DNA of 58,089 nucleotides from Candidatus Melainabacteria bacterium (GTDB taxonomy: Bacteria; Cyanobacteriota; Vampirovibrionia; Gastranaerophilales; Gastranaerophilaceae), in contig QHME01000009.1 of assembly GCA_003258735.1 (NCBI GenBank), positions 1,796 through 59,884 on the forward strand. Direction: 5' to 3'. The notes under the pieces are model-generated. The model made no database searches and was not told the DNA's origin. It saw only the letters and a list, made by a program, of their open reading frames with translations. The first letter of the stretch is position 1. Every line of letters begins with the position of its first letter. This document shows positions 50,046 through 58,089 of the stretch, piece by piece. The position numbers were made by a program, and so were the translations under genes.

Positions 50046-50792
50046 TTATAACCGAGCATCTTTCATCGCCTTTAGAATAACATCACGTGCGCGAATTGCC
50101 TCTTGTTTAGTCAATGGTGGCACATCTTTTAAAGGATAATTTAATCCTAAACTTTCATACTTCGGAATCGCCATATCGTGGTAAGGCAATACATCTAAAG
50201 CTTGAACAGTTTTCAATGTCGCCAAAAATTGTCCAAGCTTTGTCAAATATACATCATTATCCGTAATATTTGGAACGACTACGTGACGAATCCACATCGG
50301 AATATTATTTTCTGATAAATATTTTGCAAAATCTAATATGTTCACATTTGACATGCCTGTCAGCTTTTTGTGCTCCGCATCATCAATATGCTTGATATCA
50401 AGCATAACCAAATCTGTATATTTTAAAAGTTCATCAATTTTTGATGTATATTTCCTATTGAACAAAACACCTGAAGTATCAAGTGCGGTATGAATTTGCT
50501 TTTGTTTAGCAGACTTAAATAAAGACATCACAAAATCAATTTGCATCAATGGTTCGCCACCTGTCACTGTTAACCCACCATTGCGCAAAAATTCTTTTAC
50601 ACCGTCATACTTTTGTAAAATTTCGTCAACCGATATTTTTTTATTTTGCTCAGTAGTCCAACTGTCAGGATTGTGGCAATATTGACACCTCATAGGACAC
50701 CCTTGAGTAAAGACAACAAACCTTACTCCAGGACCATCAACAGTACCACATGTTTCTATTGAGTGAATATTACCATAAATTTGTTCTGTCAT
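50046..50792 (-). CDS. pflA: Pyruvate formate-lyase activating enzyme
   Basis: 248 residues, the usual length. A radical-SAM enzyme that abstracts a hydrogen from the glycyl-radical Gly of pyruvate formate-lyase. The cluster motif CxxxCxxC is FTQGCPMRCQYCHNPDSW (about 30-37), followed by GGEPLMQ and the later LDIKH and VVPNITD motifs typical of PflA. The N-terminus GNIHSIETCGTVDGPGVRFVVF is also diagnostic. It is downstream of the split PFL genes in the same direction, but separated from them by a terminator and a hypothetical gene. Confidence 0.95.
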   Translation of the reverse strand: MTEQIYGNIHSIETCGTVDGPGVRFVVFTQGCPMRCQYCHNPDSWTTEQNKKISVDEILQKYDGVKEFLRNGGLTVTGGEPLMQIDFVMSLFKSAKQKQIHTALDTSGVLFNRKYTSKIDELLKYTDLVMLDIKHIDDAEHKKLTGMSNVNILDFAKYLSENNIPMWIRHVVVPNITDNDVYLTKLGQFLATLKTVQALDVLPYHDMAIPKYESLGLNYPLKDVPPLTKQEAIRARDVILKAMKDARL

Positions 50793-50814
50793 AGTTTAAT
50801 TTTATCTAATTAAA

Positions 50815-51564
50815 TTACGTTTGGCAAATATTATTAACACCTTTTTTGATAAGTTTTGCTGCGAAATAAGTTCCAATAGTTAAAAGTCCGACACCAAAAG
50901 CGACTCTGCCTTTATTTTCCCTGACACCTTTTAATCCAAACTCTTTGAGACCTGCAAGCATAGCACTAAATCTATTATTATAAACTTTCAATTTATCCGC
51001 GGATTTTAACGCAATATCATCAACATCAGGAATAAATTTTGAATTAAAATAAGAATCAGTACCTGCAATACAGAATTTCTTCGTTTTATTATGAAATAAA
51101 CCTTTTTTAAATTCTTTCGCTAGAGTTTTGAGAACATCCTTTGAATTACCTGACATCTTCAACTCTTTCAATTCTTGCATATCTACATTACCAACTGTTT
51201 TATACATTAGGCATTGTAATTTTCTATGCAAAGTCCTAATTGGAGCTGTAAGTTTCCCTAACTTTTTATTAGCTAAAATCTCATTAAATACAGAATCTTT
51301 ATGCAATCCTGTTATATGAATATAATTCTCGGAGTTTTTCACATAAGAACTACTGCCAACTTTTTGAGCCCAACCGTTTTTACCACCAAAAGCAGGATCT
51401 AAGACATTTCCAGCCTTTCTAATCAACTCCGCATTAGCTTTACTTGTTGTATGATACTCAGTTCTCAAACCTAAAGCACGAGGTAAACCATGCTTAATTC
51501 CTTGATAGCCAACATAAGTACCCCCAGCAAGCTGAGCTGCACCAAGTACATCATTTCTATCCAT
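50815..51564 (-). CDS. Hypothetical protein inserted in the pfl locus
   Basis: 249 residues. The N-terminal half has TEYHTTSKANAELIRKAGNVLDP, then GGKNGWAQKVGSSSYVKNSENYIHI. The YHTTS...NAxxIxxxG opening resembles ADP-ribosyltransferase-like folds (YHxTxxxxxxxIxxxG), but other catalytic residues cannot be placed with confidence. A hydrophobic segment near the C-terminus (VAFGVGLLTIGTYFAAKLI) could anchor it in the membrane. AGGGGAAA precedes the start. It lies 22 nt upstream of pflA and probably shares its transcript. Its function is unknown and no obvious link to formate metabolism is visible. Confidence 0.6.
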   Translation of the reverse strand: MDRNDVLGAAQLAGGTYVGYQGIKHGLPRALGLRTEYHTTSKANAELIRKAGNVLDPAFGGKNGWAQKVGSSSYVKNSENYIHITGLHKDSVFNEILANKKLGKLTAPIRTLHRKLQCLMYKTVGNVDMQELKELKMSGNSKDVLKTLAKEFKKGLFHNKTKKFCIAGTDSYFNSKFIPDVDDIALKSADKLKVYNNRFSAMLAGLKEFGLKGVRENKGRVAFGVGLLTIGTYFAAKLIKKGVNNICQT

Positions 51565-51637
51565 ATTTATTTCCCCTATAAATAACCGTTATATTTATAT
51601 AAAAACATTTTGAGAAATAAAATTGCCATATTAAGCA

Positions 51638-51672
51638 AAAGTCCGCAAATTTATAAAAAACTTGCAGACTTT
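51638..51672 (-). terminator. Terminator after the glycyl-radical subunit gene
   Basis: AAAGTC-x-GCAA (51638-51648) and TTGC-x-GACTTT (51662-51672) pair with one mismatch. On the minus strand the stem is followed by TGCTTAAT with several T residues inside the stem end. It separates the PFL genes from the hypothetical gene and pflA. Confidence 0.6.
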
Positions 51673-51695
51673 CACTATCATTTTACTTAATCTAT

Positions 51696-51932
51696 TTACA
51701 TTGCACTGTGAAATGTTCTTGAAATAACATCATCTTGTTGCTCTTTTGTTAATTTGATAAAATTAACCGCATACCCTGAAACTCTCACGGTCAATTGCGG
51801 ATATTTCTCAGGATGAGCCTGAGCATCCAGCAAAGTTTCACGATTAAATACGTTCACATTCAAATGATGACCGCCCTTTTCCACATAGCCATCAAGTAAG
51901 TTTATTAAATTTTCTTCTTGCATTGTTGTCAT
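51696..51932 (-). CDS. Glycyl-radical subunit of a split pyruvate formate-lyase (GrcA-like)
   Basis: 78 residues equivalent to the C-terminal end of PflB: LINLLDGYVEKGGHHLNVNVFNRETLLDAQAHPEKYPQLTVRVSGYAVNF, where the Gly of RVSGYAV is the radical site, and the ending TFHSAM matches PflB ends. E. coli GrcA (YfiD) is a similar spare part, but there PflB is complete. Here the large subunit lacks this domain, so the small protein should be required for activity. It has its own AAAGGAAA and ATG, 88 nt after the large-subunit stop. Confidence 0.9.
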   Translation of the reverse strand: MTTMQEENLINLLDGYVEKGGHHLNVNVFNRETLLDAQAHPEKYPQLTVRVSGYAVNFIKLTKEQQDDVISRTFHSAM

Positions 51933-52020
51933 AATTTTGTTTCCTTTTCTTTTTATTTAATTAATAACCTCTCCTCGAAATCAAGGATTTCAATCCACCC
52001 TCTTTTGGCGGACACATAAG
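51933..52020 (-). other. 88-nt spacer with two hairpins between the split PFL genes
   Basis: On the minus strand: TCCGCC-loop-GGTGGA, followed within a few nt by GAAATC-CTT-GATTTC, then GAGGAGAGG and the AAGGAAA ribosome binding site. Stop codons occur in all three frames, so the subunits are not joined by a frameshift. The hairpins may set relative expression or protect mRNA ends. Confidence 0.55.
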
Positions 52021-54102
52021 TTATAAATTTGATTCACAACATCCGCCATCAAGACAAATATTCAAATCACCCATAAATACCTCATCTTTTCCTAAAGCAT
52101 TTGGAATGATTGAAAAAGTGTTTGAAATTCCATCTTGCGCATCGTTAAACGGCAATTTTGCAACTGATGCTAATGATGCAACAGCTCCGTTTGAATCTCT
52201 TCCATGCATTGGATTTGCTCCTGGAGCCAACGGAATTCCGGCTTTTCTACCATCCGGAGTATTACCGGTTTTCTTGCCATAAACAACATTTGATGTAATC
52301 GTCAAAATTGACATTGTAGGAATTGAATCTCTATAAGTGTAGTGTTTTCTGATTTTTGCCATAAAGTTTTTAACCAAATCGACAGCAATCTGGTCAACTC
52401 TATCATCATTGTTACCATATTTAGGGAAATCACCTTCAATTTCATAATCAACAACAATTCCGTTTTCGTCTCGGATTGTTTTAACTTTAGCATATTTTAT
52501 TGCAGACAAAGAATCAGCGACAACAGACAACCCTGCAATACCTGTAGCAAAATAACGTTTTACATCTCTATCATGCAAAGCCATTTGTGCTCTTTCATAA
52601 CAATATTTGTCGTGCATATAGTGAATTACGTTCAATGTATTTACATACAAACCAGCAAGCCATTCCATCATGTCATTATATCTATCCATAACTTCATCAT
52701 AATCAAGATATTCGGATGTTATAGGACGATATTTTGGTCCGACTTGAGTTTTCAATCTTTCATCAACACCACCATTAATTGCATACAACAAACATTTTGC
52801 AAGGTTTGCTCGAGCTCCGAAAAATTGCATTTCTTTACCAACAACCATTGAAGATACGCAACAAGCGATTGCATAATCATCACCATGAGATACCCTCATC
52901 AAATCATCATTTTCATACTGGATAGATGAAGTTTTGATTGATATGTGAGCACAATATTGTTTGAAATTGTGAGGCAATCTCTTTGACCAAAGTACGGTCA
53001 AATTAGGTTCAGGTGCTGTTCCCAAATTTTCCAGTGTATGCAAATATCTGAAAGAGTTTTTTGTTACCAAATGTCTACCATCAATTCCAACACCACCGAT
53101 TGATTCAGTTACCCAAGTAGGGTCTCCTGAGAACAATTCATTATATTCAGGAGTTCTTGCAAATTTTACAAGTCTCAACTTCATAATGAAGTGGTCAATC
53201 ATTTCTTGTGCTTGAGCCTCTGTAATGATACCTTCTTTCAAATCTCTTTCTATGTAAATATCTAAGAATGTTGAAGTTCTACCAATACTCATTGCTGCGC
53301 CATTTTGTTCTTTTATTGCTGATAAATAACCGAAATATAACCATTGAATAGCTTCTTTGGCATTTCTTGCAGGTTTTGAAATATCAAAGCCATAAATTTT
53401 ACCAAGTTCAATCATTTCACCCAAAGCTCTAATTTGCTCTGAAATTTCTTCTCTCAATTGAATACGTTCAGGACGCATTTCACCTTCAAGAGATTTGAAC
53501 TGTTCTTTTTTATCTTCAATTAGCCTATCAATACCGTATAGGGCAACTCTTCTGTAGTCTCCAATAATTCTGCCTCTACCATAAGCATCAGGTAAACCTG
53601 TAATAATTGCAGAATGTCTTGCTGCTTTCATTTCAGGAGTATAAACATCAAAGACCCCTTGATTGTGAGTTTTTCTATATTTTGTAAAAATTTCTGATAC
53701 TTCAGAATCTACCTCGTACCCATAAGACTTGCAAGCACTTTCAGCCATTCTAATTCCACCAAATGGCTGCATTGAACGTTTTAGCGGTTTATCAGTTTGC
53801 AAACCTACGATTGTTTCCAAATCTTTATCAATATAACCTGCCCCATGCGATGTGATTGTTGATACTATTTTTGTGTCCATATCAAGAACACCGCCATTTT
53901 CTCGTTCTTTCTTCAACAAATCACAACATTCTTGCCATAACTTTGTTGTTGCTCCTGTCGGTTCGGCCAAGAAACTTGAATCCCCATCATAAGGAGTGTA
54001 GTTTTTTTGAATGAAATCTCTTACATTAATCTCTTGCTGCCACTTTCCTCCAACAAAAGATGTCGCAGGGTAAGCCTGTTTGTCCATCAACGTTTCTGTC
54101 AT
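52021..54102 (-). CDS. pflB: Pyruvate formate-lyase large subunit lacking the glycyl-radical domain
   Basis: 693 residues; a normal PflB has about 760. The adjacent active-site cysteines are present (AIACCVSSMVVGKEMQFFGARANLAK), as are GDPTWVTESIGG and the substrate-site region TVLWSKRLP. The reading frame stops at DLNICLDGGCCESNL, exactly where PflB continues into its C-terminal radical domain, and that domain is encoded by the next gene. The reaction is pyruvate + CoA to acetyl-CoA + formate in anaerobic fermentation. AGGGAG precedes the start. The promoter region has TGTGTATAAT overlapped by the inverted repeat ATAATCA-atca-TGATTAT. Confidence 0.92.
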   Translation of the reverse strand: MTETLMDKQAYPATSFVGGKWQQEINVRDFIQKNYTPYDGDSSFLAEPTGATTKLWQECCDLLKKERENGGVLDMDTKIVSTITSHGAGYIDKDLETIVGLQTDKPLKRSMQPFGGIRMAESACKSYGYEVDSEVSEIFTKYRKTHNQGVFDVYTPEMKAARHSAIITGLPDAYGRGRIIGDYRRVALYGIDRLIEDKKEQFKSLEGEMRPERIQLREEISEQIRALGEMIELGKIYGFDISKPARNAKEAIQWLYFGYLSAIKEQNGAAMSIGRTSTFLDIYIERDLKEGIITEAQAQEMIDHFIMKLRLVKFARTPEYNELFSGDPTWVTESIGGVGIDGRHLVTKNSFRYLHTLENLGTAPEPNLTVLWSKRLPHNFKQYCAHISIKTSSIQYENDDLMRVSHGDDYAIACCVSSMVVGKEMQFFGARANLAKCLLYAINGGVDERLKTQVGPKYRPITSEYLDYDEVMDRYNDMMEWLAGLYVNTLNVIHYMHDKYCYERAQMALHDRDVKRYFATGIAGLSVVADSLSAIKYAKVKTIRDENGIVVDYEIEGDFPKYGNNDDRVDQIAVDLVKNFMAKIRKHYTYRDSIPTMSILTITSNVVYGKKTGNTPDGRKAGIPLAPGANPMHGRDSNGAVASLASVAKLPFNDAQDGISNTFSIIPNALGKDEVFMGDLNICLDGGCCESNL

Positions 54103-54289
54103 AATTTTCTCCCTTTATTTACTAAATTGATTTTATACTATAAACACATAATCAATCATGATTATACACAATAAAACCCAAAAAGCGACAGTTGTAATAG
54201 AAATTTATTAAATCTTAACATATTGATATTAAAGAATTTTAAAGCAGAACTGAAAATTATTTTCAATTCTGCTTTTTATGAGAAAATGT

Positions 54290-54532
54290 TTATTCTTTAT
54301 CGTCTTTTTTGTCTTTAAATTCTTCTATCTTTTCAGCAACTTTTTCTTTGACATCATGTGCTTTTTCTTCCAAATCACATTTTATAACATCTGCTTTAGT
54401 CTTAACTTCTTCAAGATTATCATGCATATTTTCTTTCAAATGTTCTGCTTTTTCTTTTACATTTTCTGCAACATTATGCATTTTTTCCTTCAAAGTTTCA
54501 TTCTTTTCTTCATTCAAATCTTTATCTGTCAT
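54290..54532 (-). CDS. Small amphipathic helical protein (LEA/YtxH-like)
   Basis: 80 residues, very rich in Lys, Glu, Asp and Ala, with an 11-residue-like helical periodicity: KEKMHNVAENVKEKAEHLKENMHD and VKTKADVIKCDLEEKAHDVKEKVAEKIEEFKDKK. There is no signal peptide. Such sequences form amphipathic helices and occur in stress and LEA-like proteins; a protective role is only an inference. It has a ribosome binding site (AAAGGAG) and a small upstream region containing ACTAGTTAC, similar to AGTAGTTAC upstream of the HxlR-like gene. Confidence 0.7.
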   Translation of the reverse strand: MTDKDLNEEKNETLKEKMHNVAENVKEKAEHLKENMHDNLEEVKTKADVIKCDLEEKAHDVKEKVAEKIEEFKDKKDDKE

Positions 54533-54611
54533 TGTTTACTCCTTTCGATAAGTCTACAAAGACATCATAAAATGTTTGGAAACTAGTTACATTAGCAAAA
54601 AGTCTAATCTT

Positions 54612-54938
54612 TTATACTCTTTGTTTTTTATATGTATTACCCCAATCAGCCAACGCTGCCATTATCGGTTGCATACTTTCACCCAAAGGAGTTAATTTAT
54701 ATTCAGTATGCAAAACTTTTTCATCAAACTCAAATCGTTCAATAATACCTGTAGATATCAAATCTTTCAGATTTTCAGTCAATACTTTTTGGCTTATTCC
54801 GTCTAAAGATTTTTTCAGCTCATTAAACCTATGAGGTCTTGAAAACAAGTTCCTTAAAATAAGCAATTTCCATTTATTCCCTATTAAATTTACAGTTGTA
54901 GCAACAGGACACTCAGGTAAATCTTCCTTTTTTAACAT
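54612..54938 (-). CDS. HxlR-family transcriptional regulator
   Basis: 108 residues: PECPVATTVNLIGNKWKLLILRNLF, RPHRFNELKKSLDGISQKVLTENLKDLISTGIIERF, then VLHTEYKLTPLGESM, the complete HxlR winged-helix pattern, with the N-terminal Cys used for redox or electrophile sensing in several members. GGAGG precedes the start. It is divergent from a cupin gene and likely controls it. AGTAGTTAC and GTAATTTAC lie between them (about 54970-54998) as candidate sites. Confidence 0.88.
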   Translation of the reverse strand: MLKKEDLPECPVATTVNLIGNKWKLLILRNLFSRPHRFNELKKSLDGISQKVLTENLKDLISTGIIERFEFDEKVLHTEYKLTPLGESMQPIMAALADWGNTYKKQRV

Positions 54939-55045
54939 AAAAACCTCCTCCAGTTAAATATAACATAAAGTAGTTACAAAAAAGTGCGTAATTTACAAAA
55001 GACAAATACTTATTTAAACTAACTTTATCGAAAGGAGAAAACAAA

Positions 55046-55423
55046 ATGAAAAATTACAAAACTTTTGAAAATGGAAAAATTTCAGAGATTATTAACAAAG
55101 AGAACGGCAAGGTATTTTTACATGATGCACTTGATTTAACATCTTGTGAAATATCATTAAATTGTGTCCCAAAAGATTTTAAACTTCCGTTTAACCACAA
55201 ACATAAACAAAACGAAGAAATATATATTATCTTAAAAGGAAAAGGAATCTTTACTATTGATGATGACAAAATTGAAGTTAAAGAAGGTAGTTGCATAAAA
55301 GTTATGCCTTGCGCTTCAAGAACTATTGAAAGTACAGGTTCTGAAGAATTGCAATTTATCTGCATACAAGCAAAAACAAATTCTCTTGAACAATTTGGGT
55401 TAGGTGATGCAGAACTTTGCTAA
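55046..55423 (+). CDS. Cupin-domain protein
   Basis: 125 residues in a single cupin fold: FNHKHKQNEEIYIILKGKGIFTIDDDKIEVKEGSCIKVMPCASRTIEST, with the metal-binding His/His/Glu of motif 1 and a weaker motif 2 in which Arg replaces the His. The substrate is unknown. AAAGGAG precedes the start. It is divergent from the HxlR-like regulator and followed by a strong terminator, so it is a single-gene unit. Confidence 0.88.
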   Translation: MKNYKTFENGKISEIINKENGKVFLHDALDLTSCEISLNCVPKDFKLPFNHKHKQNEEIYIILKGKGIFTIDDDKIEVKEGSCIKVMPCASRTIESTGSEELQFICIQAKTNSLEQFGLGDAELC

Positions 55424-55432
55424 GCAATTTAT

Positions 55433-55466
55433 AAGCCGTGGGTAAAAAATTAGCCCACGGCTTTTT
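55433..55466 (+). terminator. Intrinsic terminator of the cupin gene
   Basis: AAGCCGTGGG (55433-55442), 11-nt loop, CCCACGGCTT (55454-55463), then TTT. A perfect 10-bp stem, 10 nt after the stop codon. Confidence 0.88.
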
Positions 55467-55534
55467 AAGCCCTAAAAATATTTACAAATTCTTAAAAATA
55501 TGTTAAGATTTGGGAAATTAGAAAGGGATTAAGA

Positions 55535-56848
55535 ATGAAAAATTATTTAGGTGTTTGTTTAAGTTTATTTGTCATTTTGGGCAATACTCCTGTGTTTGGG
55601 GGAGAAACAATACAACAAAATTCGCAATTTCAAATCGTTCAAGCAACCTCTCGTCCATATTATTTCAAATATTACAAAATTGAACAAACAAATGACGAAA
55701 ATTTGTACAATATGACATTTTTACCACTATCTAAAAAAGACGAAAAAACTTTGACAAAATCTAAATCTTTAGAATATAAAAATATAAAAAAAATAGAAAG
55801 ATATTTATCTAAAAATAAACTGGATAAAGCTTATCGTAAAGACTTCAAGTATATACCAACTCTACTAAAATATTATCAATATTACAACGAAAAATGTGCA
55901 AACACTGATGCTATAAATTATTTAGAAGCAATTAAACAAAACGACACAAGCAACGAATTTAATAAAGACTTGCTAGATTACAGAATAGGTGTTTTGTATT
56001 ACAACAACAACGAATATCAAAAAGCGCTTTATAAATTAGTTCCGATAATTCAAAAAAAGCCTGACGCCGATTCAATTAGAGTAACTATTTCTGATTGTTA
56101 TTACAAAATCGGAGACTACAACAACGCAATTATTGAGGCAAATAAAGTAAATAAAAACGACATAGAGTCTTACAAAATAGCTTTACTAAATAAATATCTT
56201 GCTTATACCAAATTAAATAAAAATAACGATGCAAATAAAATCGCTTACGAATTATTTTCATACAGTTATCCATCAAAAGGACAAGCAAGCAGATATATTG
56301 CAGAGTCTACAAATGACAGCAATACCAAATACAAGTTTTACAACATTGCAAAAAATGATACAAGTGATGAAAACGAAATTTGGCAGTTAAATACCATAAT
56401 CGCAAAACTTGAGCAAGAAAAACTTGAAATTATTTGCAAAAAATCAATACAAGGATTTTTTAAAGCTCCAAACTGGCTGACTATCGCAAAAGCTGACGAA
56501 ACACTTATGACCAAAAGTGTATCAAACGAACGATTCAACGATTTTTATAATGAAATTCATGCCTGCACAGCAGAATATAGTGGAAACAATTTGAAAAATT
56601 GCTTAAACCATATAAATTTAGAACAAGAAAAAATAACTAAACGACTAATTCTTGAGCAACAAGAAAAAAATCGACAATTAGCCGAGAAAAAGCGTTTAGA
56701 AGAATTACAAAGAATGAATCGTAATTTGGAAATCAAAAACCAACTGCAGCAAGAAGAAATTGATGCATTAAGAAGACCCAAATACACCAACACCCATCTT
56801 ACCCCAATGGGCAATGGCTCTTACTACATAGATTCTTTCACCTACTAA
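55535..56848 (+). CDS. Exported protein with TPR-like repeats and coiled-coil tail
   Basis: 437 residues. A signal peptide (MKNYLGVCLSLFVILGNTPVFG) is followed by helical repeats of TPR type (for example YYNNNEYQKALYKLVPIIQKKPDADSIRVTISDCYYKIGDYNNAIIEANKV). A charged coiled coil (about 355-415, EQEKITKRLILEQQEKNRQLAEKKRLEELQ) and a short C-terminal segment ending TPMGNGSYYIDSFTY complete it. It is probably periplasmic or surface located; its function is not recognised. AAAGGGAT precedes the start. The gene stands alone and is convergent with the ABC exporter gene. Confidence 0.8.
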   Translation: MKNYLGVCLSLFVILGNTPVFGGETIQQNSQFQIVQATSRPYYFKYYKIEQTNDENLYNMTFLPLSKKDEKTLTKSKSLEYKNIKKIERYLSKNKLDKAYRKDFKYIPTLLKYYQYYNEKCANTDAINYLEAIKQNDTSNEFNKDLLDYRIGVLYYNNNEYQKALYKLVPIIQKKPDADSIRVTISDCYYKIGDYNNAIIEANKVNKNDIESYKIALLNKYLAYTKLNKNNDANKIAYELFSYSYPSKGQASRYIAESTNDSNTKYKFYNIAKNDTSDENEIWQLNTIIAKLEQEKLEIICKKSIQGFFKAPNWLTIAKADETLMTKSVSNERFNDFYNEIHACTAEYSGNNLKNCLNHINLEQEKITKRLILEQQEKNRQLAEKKRLEELQRMNRNLEIKNQLQQEEIDALRRPKYTNTHLTPMGNGSYYIDSFTY

Positions 56849-56863
56849 ACGGACTTGCAAACC

Positions 56864-58089
56864 CTAAACCTGAGTTTCCTGCTTTTTGAATTGCATATCG
56901 TATAGAGTTTTGTAAGCTCCGTTTTCTATTTGTAGAAGTTCATCGTGTGTTCCTTGTTCAGCTATCTCTCCTTGGTTAATCACTACGATTTTATCTGCAT
57001 TACGAATTGTTGAAAGTCTATGTGCAATTACAAAAACAGTCTTATCCTGCATTAGATTATCTATCGCTTTTTGTACAATTGCCTCAGCTTTATTATCCAA
57101 AGCACTTGTTGCCTCATCCAAGATAATAATCGGAGCGTCTTTTAAAAATGCTCTTGCGATTGCAACACGTTGTTTTTGTCCGCCTGAAAGTAAAATTCCT
57201 CTCTCACCAATTTGAGTATCTACGCCGTCTTTCAAGGTTGAAATAAAGTCATCCAAATATGCCATCTGAATAGCTTTTTGCATTTGTTCTTCTGTTGCAT
57301 TTTCATTTCCTAGCATAATATTTTCTCTAATTGTGCCGGAGAATAAGAAATTATCCTGAAATACCACTGCTATACTTTGTCTTAAAGATTTTAAAGTATA
57401 ATTGCGGATATCTGTACCATCTATAGTAATAGAACCTGATTTAACATCATAAAATCTAGGAATAAGACTTACAATTGTAGATTTCCCACCACCGGAGTTT
57501 CCGACAAATGCGATTGTTTCGCCTTTTCCTACATTAAGATTAATATGTTTTAGTACAGGAGTATTTTCTACGTATTCAAAACAAACATCTGTAAATTGAA
57601 TATTTTGCGGATGTCCTTCTAAGACTTTTGCATTTTCTTTATCTTTAATTGTTGGTTGCGCATCTAATAAATCAAAGATTTGTTCAATTGCAAAAAATGA
57701 AAACTGTACTGCATTTAAGTTATTACCAATGTTTTTTACAGGCGTATAAAGTAGAATTAATGCAGTAATAAATGATACAAAGTTACCACTTGTTATTTGG
57801 TTTGTCATAATCAAATGTGAACCATAACCGATTGCTGCAGCAATACCGACAGATACAATTACGTGCATCATTGGAGATAACCATTGAGTTTTTTGCACCA
57901 TTTTTATTCTTAAATTAAAGATATTTTTCAATATCCAATGGAATTTATTTGTTTCATTATTTTGCAAGTTATATGACGTGATTGTTTTATTTCCTGCAAA
58001 TACTTCATTATATTCTGTAATAATCGCTGCATCTGCTACAACTGTTTTATTCATAACTTCTTTGATACGTTTTTGGAGTTTTGCAACAG
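56864..58089 (-). CDS. ABC exporter, membrane-ATPase fusion (MsbA-like), 5' end cut by window
   Basis: About 408 residues visible; the frame stays open to the window edge (…KLQKRIKEVMNK), so the true start is outside. The visible membrane part (about 1-130) ends in FSFFAIEQIFDLLD, followed by the nucleotide-binding domain: Walker A GNSGGGKST, Q-loop VFQDNFLFSGTIRENI, signature LLSGGQKQRVAIARAFLKD, Walker B IIILDEATSALD and H-loop IAHRLST. Half-transporters of this type dimerise to export lipids, peptides or drugs. MsbA-like lipid A export is plausible in a diderm, but is not decided by the sequence. Confidence 0.92.
   Translation of the reverse strand, partial: VAKLQKRIKEVMNKTVVADAAIITEYNEVFAGNKTITSYNLQNNETNKFHWILKNIFNLRIKMVQKTQWLSPMMHVIVSVGIAAAIGYGSHLIMTNQITSGNFVSFITALILLYTPVKNIGNNLNAVQFSFFAIEQIFDLLDAQPTIKDKENAKVLEGHPQNIQFTDVCFEYVENTPVLKHINLNVGKGETIAFVGNSGGGKSTIVSLIPRFYDVKSGSITIDGTDIRNYTLKSLRQSIAVVFQDNFLFSGTIRENIMLGNENATEEQMQKAIQMAYLDDFISTLKDGVDTQIGERGILLSGGQKQRVAIARAFLKDAPIIILDEATSALDNKAEAIVQKAIDNLMQDKTVFVIAHRLSTIRNADKIVVINQGEIAEQGTHDELLQIENGAYKTLYDMQFKKQETQV

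Noticed and set aside
51933..52020. Programmed frameshift or sequencing error joining the PFL halves
   Set aside because: The spacer has stops in all frames, and the small gene has its own AAGGAAA and ATG.
54150..54172. FNR box in front of the PFL gene
   Set aside because: The inverted repeat is ATAATCA-atca-TGATTAT, not the TTGAT-N4-ATCAA arrangement; kept only as a note in the gene entry.

Overview
The window is about 58 kb of AT-rich DNA from a Gram-negative-type (diderm), fermentative bacterium. It encodes TolC, an RND pump, an AsmA-like protein, a beta-barrel autotransporter, pyruvate formate-lyase and prepilin-like proteins of the 'GFTLAEVLITLGIIGVVAAITIPTL' type. Together with a run of proteins carrying a short N-terminal Phe-x-Gly peptide, this suggests an uncultured gut Cyanobacteriota lineage (Gastranaerophilales / Melainabacteria-like). 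The lineage is an inference from protein style; there is no rRNA gene in the window.

Layout. 1-3532: a large autotransporter/adhesin on the minus strand, cut by the window edge. 3750-4760: a GT8 glycosyltransferase, followed by a resolvase remnant. 5266-13770: two divergent operons. On the minus strand are a 13-ankyrin-repeat protein, a protein with an acidic repeat, a HExxH metalloprotease and a hypothetical protein. On the plus strand are an AAA+ ATPase, a membrane-anchored helical protein and a degenerate AAA protein. Six of these seven share a short N-terminal peptide ending in [V/P]-x-F-x-G. 13854-14345: a Mu-like transposase remnant and a tRNA terminator.

14359-25716: an 11.3-kb integrative element in the 3' end of tRNA-Ser(UGA). 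It has a 19-bp direct repeat at both ends and paired AGTCCCC sites inside each end. It carries a primase, a DUF3987 helicase-like protein, an excisionase-like protein, a repressor and a tyrosine integrase, with no capsid or conjugation genes, so it looks like a satellite or mobilizable island. Two cargo modules sit just inside its ends: DGQHR + GIY-YIG at the left, and DUF2971 + RloC-like ATPase at the right. Both look like defence cargo.

25895-49723: chromosomal backbone. It holds a small membrane protein, GtrA, a MarR-controlled RND efflux operon, a 1.3-kb-residue-class TPR envelope protein, DNA glycosylase Tag, a paralogous membrane-protein pair, a prepilin-like protein divergent from an XRE regulator, an NptA/acyl-ACP thioesterase/AMP-ligase operon, an AsmA-like protein and a WG-repeat protein. 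A 210-bp MITE-like repeat occurs twice (40650 and 49792).

50046-54102: a pyruvate formate-lyase locus in which the enzyme is split into a 693-residue subunit with the Cys-Cys site and a 78-residue subunit with the glycyl-radical site, plus the activating enzyme. 54290-58089: a stress-type amphipathic protein, an HxlR regulator divergent from a cupin, a secreted repeat protein and a truncated ABC exporter.

The strongest candidates for undescribed biology are the FxG-tagged AAA/ankyrin/protease locus, the split pyruvate formate-lyase, and the two cargo pairs in the tRNA-Ser island. Several genes also appear to be leaderless, with a -10 box placed so that transcription starts at or within 3 nt of the ATG.
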